NCBI RefSeq assembly: GCF_023507745.1
Contig: NZ_JALPZO010000134.1
Location: 62,001-126,000 of the forward strand
Direction of reading: 5' to 3'
Source of the DNA: Vreelandella olivaria
Lineage (GTDB): Bacteria > Pseudomonadota > Gammaproteobacteria > Pseudomonadales > Halomonadaceae
DNA length: 64,000 nt
Position 1 is the stretch's first letter. Each line of letters opens with the position of its first letter. Shown here piece after piece: positions 34,963-43,865 of this stretch. Below the pieces are notes generated by a model. That model made no database searches, was not told the origin of the DNA, and was given only the letters and a program-made list of their open reading frames with translations. Both the position numbers and the translations under genes were made by a program.

Positions 34963-36189
34963 TCACTGTGTGGCCTGACGATCACTGGCAGAACGCAGAG
35001 GGTGCGCTGCAAAGTAGTCCAGTGCTGCCAGCACACCACTACCTTTCAGGGGAACACCGGCAAGCTTCATCCCTGCCTCACACCCGCCCAGCGTGGCAAT
35101 CAGCGTTAAGTCGTTACAGTCGCCCAGGTGGCCGATCCGGAACATCTTGCCTTTCGCTTTGCCCAGCCCCATCCCCAGCGAGAGATCGAAGCGTTCGTAG
35201 ATAATTGTGCGCACCTTATCCGCATCAACCCCATCGGGCATCACGACACCGGTTAGCACGGGTGAATAGAGCTCGGCATCCTGGCATTGAACCTCCAGCC
35301 CCCACGCCTTGACGGCGGCACGCACCCCTGCTGCCCAACGCTGATGGCGGGCCAGTACCTGCGCCATCCCCTCTTCCAGCAGCATATCCAGTGCTTCATT
35401 AAGGCCATACAACAAATTGGTGCTGGGGGTATACGGCCAGTAGCCGTTCTGATTGGCTTCCAGAATTTCGTCCCAGGCCCAGAAACTCTTCGGCAATCGC
35501 GCCTTTTTGCTCGCCTCAATTGCTTTTGGTGATAGGGCGTTAAAGCTGATACCAGGAGGCAGCATCAAACCTTTTTGAGAGCCGGAAACTGTCACATCCA
35601 CGCCCCATTCGTCGTGGCGGTAATCAGCGCTGGCCAGCCCTGAAATCGTATCGACAATTAACAGCGCCGGGTGACCGGCTGCATCCATTGCCTTACGCAC
35701 CGCCGCGATATCGCTGGTCACGCCTGTCGAGGTTTCATTATGAACAACACATACCGCTTTAATTTCATGCCCACTATCATCGTTAAGCCGCGCCTCGATC
35801 ATGTCGGCCTGAACCCCCTGCCGCCAGCCTTCGTAGCCGGGCAAGCCAATAAACTCCGGTGTGAGATCCAGGCGCAGTGCCATTTTGTGCCATAAGGTAG
35901 CGAAGTGGCCGGTCTCAAACATGAGTACCCGATCCCCCGGCGACAGAGTATTCGCCAACGCCGCTTCCCAGGCTCCCGTTCCAGAGGCCGGATAGATAAT
36001 GACTGGATATTCAGTTTTAAAAACCTGCTTGACCTTGGTCAGTAGCTCAAGCCCCAGCGCGCCGAACTCGGGGCCCCGGTGATCAATAGTGGGCAGGCTC
36101 ATGGCCCTCAGGATGCGGTCTGGCACCGGTGATGGCCCAGGAATCTGCAAAAAATGACGGCCGGAGGGATGAAAATCGAGATTTAACAT
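34963..36189 (-). CDS. Class V aminotransferase, serine/alanine-glyoxylate type
   Basis: PLP enzyme of 408 residues, close to serine-glyoxylate and alanine-glyoxylate aminotransferases. The fold shows HFLQIPGPSPVPDRIL, YPASGTGAWEAALAN, VVHNETSTGV, LIVDTISGLAS and the PLP lysine in VSGSQKGLMLPPG. It may pass amino groups to or from glyoxylate made by AllA or the glycolate oxidase. The ATG at 36189 has AGGAAG upstream. It starts its own unit: a TTGAATTCAA-like site lies 54 bp upstream, and the YdiJ-like gene follows after 13 bp. Confidence 0.9.
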   Translation of the reverse strand: MLNLDFHPSGRHFLQIPGPSPVPDRILRAMSLPTIDHRGPEFGALGLELLTKVKQVFKTEYPVIIYPASGTGAWEAALANTLSPGDRVLMFETGHFATLWHKMALRLDLTPEFIGLPGYEGWRQGVQADMIEARLNDDSGHEIKAVCVVHNETSTGVTSDIAAVRKAMDAAGHPALLIVDTISGLASADYRHDEWGVDVTVSGSQKGLMLPPGISFNALSPKAIEASKKARLPKSFWAWDEILEANQNGYWPYTPSTNLLYGLNEALDMLLEEGMAQVLARHQRWAAGVRAAVKAWGLEVQCQDAELYSPVLTGVVMPDGVDADKVRTIIYERFDLSLGMGLGKAKGKMFRIGHLGDCNDLTLIATLGGCEAGMKLAGVPLKGSGVLAALDYFAAHPLRSASDRQATQ

Positions 36190-36242
36190 GGTGTCACTTC
36201 CTATTGTTGTTGTCGCGGATAAGCATTTCTTGAAAATGGATA

Positions 36243-36252
36243 ATGAATTCAA
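36243..36252. promoter_or_regulatory. TTGAATTCAT operator-like site before the aminotransferase gene
   Basis: On the minus strand TTGAATTCAT, one base from the TTGAATTCAA palindrome. It lies in the 83-bp gap between the CoA-transferase and aminotransferase genes, 54 bp before the latter's ATG. Confidence 0.5.
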
Positions 36253-36272
36253 TTGTAGTGTTTAAAAAAAGG

Positions 36273-37460
36273 CTACTTAATGCACCCTTCAGCCCGCAAC
36301 GTCTCCAGTTCTTCCGTAGAAATCCCCAGTTGCTCAAGCACCTCATCAGTATGCTGGGCGAATAGCGGTGCCGAAGAGCGAATCTTGGCAGGTGTTCGGG
36401 AAAATTTGCTGGGAAAACCGATGGTTTTCATTTTTCCAATGACCGGGTGCTCCATCTCTTCCACCATCCCCCGCGCCAGATAGTGCTCATCCTGCATGGC
36501 CTGGGCAAAGTCATTGATTGGCCCTGCGGGCACGCCAGCGGTATCGCATACGCTTAACCACTCATCCACCGTTTGGTTAGCCATCAGCTCTTCAAGTAGG
36601 GTTTCCAGTTCATCCACGTGCTGACCGCGGTCGTGATTGGTTAAAAAGCGTGGGTCTTCCATTAGCGTTTCGCGTTTTAACACGTCACGACAAAACCGTT
36701 CCCAGGTCCGCTGGTTGGCACATCCCAGCATCAGGTAACCATCTTTGGCCTTAACGGCCTGATAGGGGGCAGAGACCCGGTGGCGCCAACCGGTGGGGCC
36801 AGGAACGGTGCCTTCGGCAAAGTAAGCGGCGGCTTCCCAGGTAAACCAGGGCAACCCACACTCGGTGATGGCAATATCAATGTGCTGCCCTTCTCCGGTA
36901 TTCATTTTGTGGATATGGGCTGCCAGGATGGAGTAAACAGCGGTAATGCCACCGCCAATGTCGTATACCGCAATCCCGGTTTTCAGGGGGCGCCTGCCCT
37001 CTTCGCCGGTCATCGACATAAGCCCGGTCATCCCCTGGGCAACCAGATCAAACCCGCCTTTATGGCTATAGGGGCCGGTTTGTCCGTACCCCGAGATGGA
37101 GCAGTAAACAATAGCGGGGTTAATGGCTTTAATCGTGTCATAGTCGATAGACAGCGACTTGGTGACGCCGGGGCGATAATTTTCGACGATGACATCCGTC
37201 TCCGCAGCCAGACGATAGAAAATCTGCCTTGCCCGTTCATCCTTGAGGTTAAGCGAGATGCTTTTCTTATTGCGGTTGATCTGGGAAAAACAGGTCGACT
37301 CCCCATTCACATAAGGCCCCATCTGCCGGCTGTCGTCGCCGCCGTTCAGCTTTTCAACCTTGATCACCTCCGCCCCCATATCCGCAAGCACCATGGTGCA
37401 GTAAGGGCCAGCCATTATCTGTGATACATCGAGCACTTTTATATTTTGTAAGGGAAGCAT
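36273..37460 (-). CDS. CaiB/BaiF family CoA-transferase
   Basis: A 395-residue family III CoA-transferase (formyl-CoA transferase/CaiB fold), which moves CoA between acids. It starts LQNIKVLDVSQIMAGPYCTMVLADMGAEVIKVE and contains NRNKKSISLNLKDERA and VENYRPGV, with the likely catalytic Asp in GGFDLVAQGMTGLMS. It should activate the transported acid to its CoA thioester before the crotonase acts. The ATG at 37460 has AGGAGG upstream. It starts 20 bp after the crotonase gene. Confidence 0.93.
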   Translation of the reverse strand: MLPLQNIKVLDVSQIMAGPYCTMVLADMGAEVIKVEKLNGGDDSRQMGPYVNGESTCFSQINRNKKSISLNLKDERARQIFYRLAAETDVIVENYRPGVTKSLSIDYDTIKAINPAIVYCSISGYGQTGPYSHKGGFDLVAQGMTGLMSMTGEEGRRPLKTGIAVYDIGGGITAVYSILAAHIHKMNTGEGQHIDIAITECGLPWFTWEAAAYFAEGTVPGPTGWRHRVSAPYQAVKAKDGYLMLGCANQRTWERFCRDVLKRETLMEDPRFLTNHDRGQHVDELETLLEELMANQTVDEWLSVCDTAGVPAGPINDFAQAMQDEHYLARGMVEEMEHPVIGKMKTIGFPSKFSRTPAKIRSSAPLFAQHTDEVLEQLGISTEELETLRAEGCIK

Positions 37461-37480
37461 GTGCTCTCCTCCTGTAGACG

Positions 37481-38287
37481 TTAACGGCCTGACCATTCGA
37501 AAGGCGTTTTGTTGACGAACTTATCCACGGCAGCCGCAAAGTCCTGGCTCATATAACAGGTGGTCACCCAGTCATCGCCTACCTCCGGAGGCAAACGACG
37601 TTGCTGCTGAACGCGCCCAATCAACGCCTTACTGGCCTGCAACGTTAATGGCGCGCGTTGTTTGAAACCGGCAGCCAGCGCGGCAACATCCGCATAAATG
37701 GTGTCATCGGCAAACAACTGACTCACCAGTCCGGCGGCATGGGCTTCATCAGCGGTGATCAGCCGGGCCATCATGAGTACTTCCTTGGTGCGTGGAATGC
37801 CCACCATATCCACCAGCCGCGACACATTCGTAATGGAGAGTGTGTTACCTAACGTTTTTGCAATCGGCACGCCAAACTTCATGGTGCCAGTGGCATAACG
37901 AAAATCGCATACCAGCGCCAGCGCAGCCCCACCGCCCACGCATGCCCCTTCAATCAGCGCCAGCGTGGGCTTGGGGAATGTCTCCAGCTTTCCCACTACG
38001 CGATCTATACGCCGCTCATAATCAATGGCGTCATTAGGCGCAGTGAAGCTGGCAAATTGGGTGATGTCCGTACCGGCCACAAATGCCTCGCCGCCCACCC
38101 CGTGCAAGACAACCGCATACACACGATCATCACTTGCCAGGGTGTCGCAGTAATACTCCAGGGCGTTATACATATCCCAGGTCATTGCATTGCGGCTTTG
38201 CGGTCGGTTAAAGCCAATCCAGGCCACGCCGTCGCGTAATTCAAACTGTATGCTTTCCGTCGTGGGTGCTTGTTGATAATGTGCCAT
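37481..38287 (-). CDS. Enoyl-CoA hydratase/isomerase (crotonase) family protein
   Basis: A 268-residue crotonase-fold protein. The oxyanion-hole loops are GEAFVAGTDITQF and EGACVGGGAALALVCDFR. The Glu that normally lies in the FGxPE segment (Glu144 of rat hydratase) is absent here (KFGVPIAKTLG), while the second Glu (TKEVLMM) is kept, which points to isomerase, lyase-like or other chemistry over plain hydration. It lies 11 bp after the TRAP large subunit and 20 bp before the CoA-transferase, so it belongs to one operon for an imported acid. Confidence 0.88.
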   Translation of the reverse strand: MAHYQQAPTTESIQFELRDGVAWIGFNRPQSRNAMTWDMYNALEYYCDTLASDDRVYAVVLHGVGGEAFVAGTDITQFASFTAPNDAIDYERRIDRVVGKLETFPKPTLALIEGACVGGGAALALVCDFRYATGTMKFGVPIAKTLGNTLSITNVSRLVDMVGIPRTKEVLMMARLITADEAHAAGLVSQLFADDTIYADVAALAAGFKQRAPLTLQASKALIGRVQQQRRLPPEVGDDWVTTCYMSQDFAAAVDKFVNKTPFEWSGR

Positions 38288-38298
38288 CTGCTGCTCCC

Positions 38299-39582
38299 TT
38301 AGCCGTAAATGAAGTTAACCAGTGCCAATGCAAAGGCGGGGATATAGGTATTAATCATCAGAATCGCGAACAGCACGCCAATGAACCAAAGGTTCGTTTT
38401 GGAGGTAGCCCAGATATCCGACTTGGCAATAGAGCAGGATGCTATCAGCACGCTGGCCACCGGTGGTGTCTGCTGGCCGATTGCCAGGTTAAGGGTCACG
38501 ATCAAACCGAAGTGGAGCGGGTCAATACCCACTTCCAGCACCAACGGCAGTACGATAGGCACCACCAGGATGATGGCCGCTGCGGAGTGAAGGAAAACCC
38601 CCAGAATCAGAAAGATGATGTTCAGTAACGCTAATATCACGTACTTGTTGCTGGTCAACTCACTGATCTGCATCGCAATGGCCTGGGGTATACGCGTTTC
38701 TGTCAGGTACCCGCCTACCACCGCTGATGCGGCAACCAGCAACATGACCACCGCCGTCTGCACACCAGCACTTTTGCAGGATTCAATAAAGTTTTTCAGC
38801 GTAAATTCGCGGTACACCACGGCGCTGATAAAAATCGCCACACAGACGGCCAAGGCTGCCCCTTCTGTTGCGGTAACAAAGCCGCCAAAAATCCCACCCA
38901 GAATAATGACCGGAATTAACAGCGCCCATACGGCTTCCTTCAGCGCTTTCCATAACTGGGATGCCTGAAAACGCCCTTCGGAAGGAAAATTATATTTCCG
39001 GGCCAGGTAGTAACACATCGCAGCCAACCCCATCGCGCCAAGTAAGCCGGGGAAAATGCCTGCCACGAACATTTGCACGACCGACTCTCCCGACATCACC
39101 GCATAAAGAATCATCGGGATAGAGGGTGGCAAAATAATCGCCAGACTGGCAGCTGAAGAGGAAATAGAGGCGGCAAACTCCTTGGAGTAGCCTTTCTTAC
39201 GCATGGCGGGGATCAGAATACTGCCAATCGCTGACACTCCCGCCACCGATGACCCGGAAATTTCAGCAAAGAAGACCGAAGCACCGATAGTCACCATCGA
39301 CAGGCCGCCTTTGATAAATCCCACCATTGCCATCGCAAGGTCAATCAGGCGGCGAGAAATACTGGAGGCATTCATAATGGCTCCCGCCAGGATAAACAGC
39401 GGAATGGCAATCAAGGGAAAGTTGGTCGCCCCTTCGAACATCGTCATGCCAACAGTAGGCATTGCCATACTGCCATAGGTCATAAAGGTGGCGATGGTGC
39501 CCACCAGAGCAAGTGCGACGGCCACCGGCACATTGATCAAAATCAGCGCGATCAGGGCAAGAAATATATAGAGAATGATCAT
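38299..39582 (-). CDS. dctM: TRAP transporter large permease (DctM)
   Basis: A 427-residue membrane protein of the DctM family with about 12 helices and the motifs IPLFILAGAIMNASSISRRLIDLA, FFAEISGSSVAGVSAIGSILIPAM and PPSIPMILYAVMSGESVVQMFVAGIFPG. It works with DctQ and DctP to import an organic acid by a sodium gradient, which suits a halophile. It is 9 bp after the DctQ gene. Confidence 0.95.
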   Translation of the reverse strand: MIILYIFLALIALILINVPVAVALALVGTIATFMTYGSMAMPTVGMTMFEGATNFPLIAIPLFILAGAIMNASSISRRLIDLAMAMVGFIKGGLSMVTIGASVFFAEISGSSVAGVSAIGSILIPAMRKKGYSKEFAASISSSAASLAIILPPSIPMILYAVMSGESVVQMFVAGIFPGLLGAMGLAAMCYYLARKYNFPSEGRFQASQLWKALKEAVWALLIPVIILGGIFGGFVTATEGAALAVCVAIFISAVVYREFTLKNFIESCKSAGVQTAVVMLLVAASAVVGGYLTETRIPQAIAMQISELTSNKYVILALLNIIFLILGVFLHSAAAIILVVPIVLPLVLEVGIDPLHFGLIVTLNLAIGQQTPPVASVLIASCSIAKSDIWATSKTNLWFIGVLFAILMINTYIPAFALALVNFIYG

Positions 39583-39591
39583 GTTGGTTAC

Positions 39592-40152
39592 CTACCCTCG
39601 CTGCTGAGTGCTGACGGCTTCGACTTCATCGGCATCAATACCCTCCTCTTCCAATTCATGGTCGACAAAACCCTTCCCACGCGCACTCTTCAAGACGTCG
39701 GGCAGCCTGAGCAGCTCCGCTATGATGAATAACACTGAGGCCACAGGAATTGCCGACTGGGTAACCTGCATGGAGATAGCGGGCAGACTGACCATATTGA
39801 CGCCCTCCAAAATCATCATGACCTGATAGCTCGCCAGCCCCAGGAAGATAAAAAAACCAATCGTGATTGCTTCCGCCAGCAGGGCGATGGGCACCCTGAT
39901 TGACGGTGGGCACATATTCAATACGCTTGGGCAGGTAATATGGGCACCTTTGGCGGCCGCCAGCGCCGCACCGTAGTAGGTCACCCACGCCAATAACACT
40001 GCCGCCAGTTCGTCGTACCAGCTCAATGGCGAACCCAGATAGCGGGAGACAAAACCAATGGTCACCACACCCGCCAGGGCAATGACCAACACCACGACAA
40101 TCCCCTCAAGAAACGCAAAGTAAGCGTTCTTGAACTTGGTATAAGCACTCAT
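39592..40152 (-). CDS. dctQ: TRAP transporter small permease (DctQ)
   Basis: A 186-residue four-helix membrane protein of the DctQ family (helix near residues 14-36, RYLGSPLSWYDELAAVLLAWVTYYGAALAAAKGAHI) with an acidic C-terminal tail (DHELEEEGIDADEVEAV). The ATG at 40152 has GGAGG upstream; an earlier open frame to 40206 is not supported. Confidence 0.93.
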   Translation of the reverse strand: MSAYTKFKNAYFAFLEGIVVVLVIALAGVVTIGFVSRYLGSPLSWYDELAAVLLAWVTYYGAALAAAKGAHITCPSVLNMCPPSIRVPIALLAEAITIGFFIFLGLASYQVMMILEGVNMVSLPAISMQVTQSAIPVASVLFIIAELLRLPDVLKSARGKGFVDHELEEEGIDADEVEAVSTQQRG

Positions 40153-40221
40153 TGAAACCTCCAGTACCAAGAGGCGCTCACCCACCGAAGAGCAAGGCGC
40201 CTCCATGAGATGATTGTCTGG

Positions 40222-41199
40222 TTATTCGCGCAGTGCGGTAACCGCGTCAATCAGTTCCTGACCACCATCAACGTCGTTGGCGAACTTGTCGTAGATAGCC
40301 TGGGAGGCCTCAGCAAATGCTTCGAAATCAACCTCGTTCACTTCCATACCTGCTTCACGCATGCTGGCAAGCGTTTCTTCATCAAGGCGCTGCCCCTCTT
40401 CAAGCGCGAAGTCCTCCAGCTCCAGGGCAACATCCTCTAAAACAGTACGCACTTCTTCAGGCAGGCGATTCCAACTGGCACCCGCAATCAGATAGGCGGG
40501 GGTATAGACGTGATTGGACATGGAGAGGTAGTCCTGCACCTCATGGAAGCGCGAGGAGTAAGTCTGGATCAAGGGGTTTTCCTGCCCATCCATTGCCCCT
40601 GTCTGCAGTGCCACAAACACTTCAGAAAGCGACATGGGAGAAGGTGCTGCACCATAGCTGCGGAACATCTCTATGCGCCAAACGCCGCTGGGGGTACGCA
40701 GCTTAATCCCCTGTAAATCGTCTGGTACAACGATGGGACGAGCATTATTGGTGATTTGCCGGAAACCGTTTTCCCATACCCCGATAATTTTAAAGCCGCG
40801 GGCTTCAGCTGCGTCATAGAGAGGGCCACGCACCACCTCATCACGTACACGCTTCATATGCTCGCGATCCTCAATAAGGTACGGCATCTCAAACAACGCA
40901 AACTGCTCTGACTCGGAGCTCATAACGGTTGATGGAATGGAAAGGTCCAGAGACCCCAAGCGCAGGCGGCGCATCATCGATTCATCACCACCCAACTGAC
41001 TATTGCCGTAAACATTGACTTCCGCCACGCCTTCAAGACGTTCATTAGCAAGCTCTGCAAATCGATTCGCGGTGATTTCAAACAGAGAGCCAGGCCCGCC
41101 CACATGGCCAAGCCGTACTTCGATATTGGCGCTGGCAAGCGAGGCGTGCAGGCCAAAGGCAACGGCAGTTGCCGCTAGCGCTGTTTTGAGGAATTTCAT
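40222..41199 (-). CDS. dctP: TRAP transporter periplasmic solute-binding protein (DctP)
   Basis: A 325-residue DctP protein with a signal peptide (cleavage near ASLASA, residue 23). It contains the DctP pattern GGPGSLFEITANRFAELANERLEG and the carboxylate-binding segment around QITNNARPIVVPDDLQGIKLRTPSG, with its conserved Arg. The ligand is a small organic acid. A perfect TTGAATTCAA lies 52 bp before the ATG at 41199. It is the first gene of the TRAP-crotonase-CoA-transferase unit. Confidence 0.95.
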   Translation of the reverse strand: MKFLKTALAATAVAFGLHASLASANIEVRLGHVGGPGSLFEITANRFAELANERLEGVAEVNVYGNSQLGGDESMMRRLRLGSLDLSIPSTVMSSESEQFALFEMPYLIEDREHMKRVRDEVVRGPLYDAAEARGFKIIGVWENGFRQITNNARPIVVPDDLQGIKLRTPSGVWRIEMFRSYGAAPSPMSLSEVFVALQTGAMDGQENPLIQTYSSRFHEVQDYLSMSNHVYTPAYLIAGASWNRLPEEVRTVLEDVALELEDFALEEGQRLDEETLASMREAGMEVNEVDFEAFAEASQAIYDKFANDVDGGQELIDAVTALRE

Positions 41200-41250
41200 A
41201 GAGCACTCCAGGTGAAACATTGTTGTTGTTGGGACTTTCACCACCTCAAT

Positions 41251-41260
41251 TTGAATTCAA
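41251..41260. promoter_or_regulatory. TTGAATTCAA operator before the TRAP operon
   Basis: Perfect palindrome TTGAATTCAA, followed by AATTCAAA, 52 bp upstream of the DctP start; similar sites stand before the aminotransferase gene and the GntR gene at 42108. Confidence 0.6.
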
Positions 41261-41408
41261 AATTCAAAATTAGGTATTAAACTTTCGTATCAGCGTTTTG
41301 TTAAAACTCCTAACCTATTGATACATGGATTTTTTAGAATCATTTGATGGACAAAAAAGTGGCGTCTCCGTAAAGGCGCCACGATAACGCTGTTGCAACA
41401 AAATCACC

Positions 41409-41873
41409 TCACAGGTCAGGAGCCAACCCCCACCGCAGCCCGGCTGACTCGATGCCTTTGATGGCCGCCTGTTGATCCTCACCGGAGGAGGCGCCACTCA
41501 CTCCCACAGCACCAATGACGCAATGCTGGTCGTTTAAAATCGGCACCCCGCCTGCCACGGGCACAAAATGCCCTTGTGAGGCAGCCGCGACACTGGCTAA
41601 AAAAGCGGGACGCTCGCTATTCCGCTCACCGACCACACCACTTGCGATCCCTATACCCAACGCGGCAAACGCCTTTCCCTGTGCAACAGGAAAGCGTAGG
41701 GGCGCACAGCCATCCTCCCGCTCGGCAGCCACCACATGCCCACCGCCATCCAGTACCACCAGGGTCAAAGGTGGTAACTCAGCGTGTCGCGCTTGTTGCC
41801 TTGCTCCATCCAGAATTTTCCGCGCCTGCTCACGGGTAAGCTGCACGCTACAATGGAATACATTACTCGCCAT
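41409..41873 (-). CDS. GlcG/HbpS family protein
   Basis: A 154-residue cytosolic protein of the GlcG/HbpS (DUF336) family: LTLVVLDGGGHVVAAEREDGC, RFPVAQGKAFAALG, FVPVAGGVPILNDQHCVIGAVGVSGASSGEDQQ. Members bind haem or cobalamin-like ligands or small acids, and their role in glycolate-type operons is unclear. A second member lies after glcF (47807). It is 209 bp upstream of the DctP start on the same strand and shares the control region with the divergent GntR gene at 42108. Confidence 0.85.
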   Translation of the reverse strand: MASNVFHCSVQLTREQARKILDGARQQARHAELPPLTLVVLDGGGHVVAAEREDGCAPLRFPVAQGKAFAALGIGIASGVVGERNSERPAFLASVAAASQGHFVPVAGGVPILNDQHCVIGAVGVSGASSGEDQQAAIKGIESAGLRWGLAPDL

Positions 41874-41975
41874 AAAGCGGCTCCTTTGTCGTTATTGGTT
41901 GTATGGTGTTATGGATGATGCGGCGCCCTCACCTGGTTGATGGCGCCTATACCAGCATAGACGTAACAGTAGCAA

Positions 41976-41985
41976 TTGAATTCAT
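41976..41985. promoter_or_regulatory. TTGAATTCAT operator-like site between GlcG-like and GntR genes
   Basis: One base from TTGAATTCAA, in the 234-bp divergent region between the GlcG-like gene and the GntR gene; it could give autoregulation. Confidence 0.5.
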
Positions 41986-42107
41986 AATTACTTTTGCGGA
42001 TCATACACAGAGTCGCCACTATACAAAGATGGCTTGGTGTAACACCTCGCTAACGGGCATCACGGCTTGGTGGAGAACCAAGTGGGCAAACGACAAGGGA
42101 CACAACA

Positions 42108-42836
42108 ATGAGCAAAATTCTACAGCGCAACTTATATCGTGAGGTGGCTGACCGAATCGGTGATCTGATTGAGCATGGCGAGCTTGCCCCCGGTGAGCGC
42201 ATCTCGGAAAAACAGCTGTGCGAAAAGTTTGGCGTTTCCCGAACTCCCCTGCGTGAGGCTCTTAAGGTACTGGCAACGGAAGGGTTGATTGAACTGCTAC
42301 CCAACCGAGGCGCCCGGGTGGTGCGGTTAACATTTAAAAAAGTTAAAGACACCTACGACCTGATGGCCGCTCTGGAGGGATTATCCGGCGAGCTTGCCTG
42401 CCAACACATCAGCGACGCGGAAATCGCCGCCATCCGCCAGTTGCACGACACCATGCTGGAGCACTACCGTAACCAGGACTTGATGGCGTATTTTGAGATC
42501 AACCGGAAAATACATGAAAGTATTCTGGCCGCCTCACGTAACGACGTATTGCAGGAGATGTACAGCAACCTCAGCCAGCGGGTAAAGCGGGTACGTTACT
42601 CGAAAAAAATGACGCAAACATTCTGGCGTCAGGCCGTTCAGGATCACGAAAATATGATCGCGGCACTTGAGAAACGGGACAGCCAGAAGCTGGGGCAGAT
42701 TTTACGCGAACACTTGTGTAATAAGCTGGAGGTCGCCACCCTCGCCGGCGTTATCGAAGATGGCAGCCTTAGCCCTGAAAATAGCGCTGAGAATAGCCCG
42801 GTACACAGTACCGAAAACAGTGCCGTGAATTCTTAA
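42108..42836 (+). CDS. GntR-family (FCD) regulator of the TRAP/CoA locus
   Basis: A 242-residue FadR-subfamily regulator: winged helix at about 5-70 (ISEKQLCEKFGVSRTPLREALKVLATEGLIELLPNRGARVV), then an FCD ligand domain with metal His candidates (HDTMLEHY, NRKIHESI, QDHENMI, EHLCN). The last 20-odd residues are an odd low-complexity tail with repeated ENS/HS units. The TTGAATTCAA sites beside this gene, before dctP and before the aminotransferase gene fit it as their regulator. It is convergent with the glcC-like gene (20 bp). Confidence 0.9.
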   Translation: MSKILQRNLYREVADRIGDLIEHGELAPGERISEKQLCEKFGVSRTPLREALKVLATEGLIELLPNRGARVVRLTFKKVKDTYDLMAALEGLSGELACQHISDAEIAAIRQLHDTMLEHYRNQDLMAYFEINRKIHESILAASRNDVLQEMYSNLSQRVKRVRYSKKMTQTFWRQAVQDHENMIAALEKRDSQKLGQILREHLCNKLEVATLAGVIEDGSLSPENSAENSPVHSTENSAVNS

Positions 42837-42856
42837 AACATACTGCCGGTTAACGG

Positions 42857-43636
42857 TTACTGCCACTGCTCCAGGCGCATAGCCGAGCGCTCCAGACGAT
42901 CATGCTCCGCTTCCAGCTCACGCAGCAGCTCGCTGATACTTGTCAGATGCTCTAACGCAATATGCCTGGCCTGCTCGGCATCACCGCTCACAACCGCATC
43001 ATGCAACCGCTCATGCTGCTGGTTGATCATAGCCCTGGGACCAGGGCGGTGATAGAGGTGCTTGACGGAGGCGAACACAGAGCTCAGCAGCAGATCCGTC
43101 AGGCTTTGCAGGGTGTGCACCAGTACCGGGTTATGGGATGCCTGGGAGATGGCCAGATGAAAAGCGTGATCAAGCCTCGCCAACTGCTCAACCTCCAGGG
43201 ACTCTGGCTGTGCAGCGTATGCCGCCATTTCACGGTAACGGCGGGTTATCAGTACCCGATCCATTGAGGTTCCCCGCCGGGCAGCTAAATAAGCAGACTC
43301 CCCCTCCAGTAGCGCCCGCACCTCTAGTAAATCGAATAGTGTGCGGGGGTGGTCGCGAAACAGGTGCATTAAAGGTGCTTGCTGATGCATTGGCAGTAGC
43401 GATGCCACCGTTGAGCCATGCCCCTGGCGTGTATCGATAATGGCTTTACTGCGTAAAATTCTTAGCCCTTCCCGCAGCGATGCCCGGGACACCTTTAGCC
43501 GTTCACATAGCCGACGCTCCGAAGGAAGTAACTGCCCTGGCCGGAATACGCCCTCAAGAATCAACTCTTCGAGCTTGGCAGCCACATGTTCGGGGGTGCG
43601 GCGGCCCATCGGTATATCATCACTGGTAAATGCCAT
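42857..43636 (-). CDS. glcC: GntR-family (FCD) regulator, GlcC/LldR-like
   Basis: A 259-residue regulator with a GntR winged helix (about 12-75; LLPSERRLCERLKVSRASLREGLRILRSKAIIDTRQGHGSTV) and an FCD domain (DHAFHLAISQASHNPVL, NQQHERLHDAVVSGD). It diverges from glcD and the shared 229-bp region has TGGTCAGACCA, the usual FadR/LldR-type operator. Glycolate-dependent control of glcDEF is the likely role. The ATG at 43636 has GAGGAG upstream. The FCD family is secure; naming it glcC rests on context. Confidence 0.85.
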   Translation of the reverse strand: MAFTSDDIPMGRRTPEHVAAKLEELILEGVFRPGQLLPSERRLCERLKVSRASLREGLRILRSKAIIDTRQGHGSTVASLLPMHQQAPLMHLFRDHPRTLFDLLEVRALLEGESAYLAARRGTSMDRVLITRRYREMAAYAAQPESLEVEQLARLDHAFHLAISQASHNPVLVHTLQSLTDLLLSSVFASVKHLYHRPGPRAMINQQHERLHDAVVSGDAEQARHIALEHLTSISELLRELEAEHDRLERSAMRLEQWQ

Positions 43637-43755
43637 GCGTTGCTCCTCAGAACAGTACTCGGCTCTCCACAACAGGGTAAAACCATATGCTAGTGCCTGT
43701 GCCAACCAATATCAGGTGATTAACTATCTCAGGCACTTAACTATCGACCAATTAC

Positions 43756-43766
43756 TGGTCAGACCA
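43756..43766. promoter_or_regulatory. TGGT-N3-ACCA operator between glcC and glcD
   Basis: TGGTCAGACCA is a perfect inverted repeat in the divergent glcC/glcD region, 100 bp before the glcD ATG; GACCA-N5-TGGTC overlaps it on the left (43746-43760). Confidence 0.65.
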
Positions 43767-43865
43767 TTGCACCACAACCTGGACAGGCGCACAAAAAAAG
43801 CTCAGATTGAGCACCGTGGTTAAATACCGTTGCCCTTTTAATGATAAAAAGCTAGGGATGTCGTT

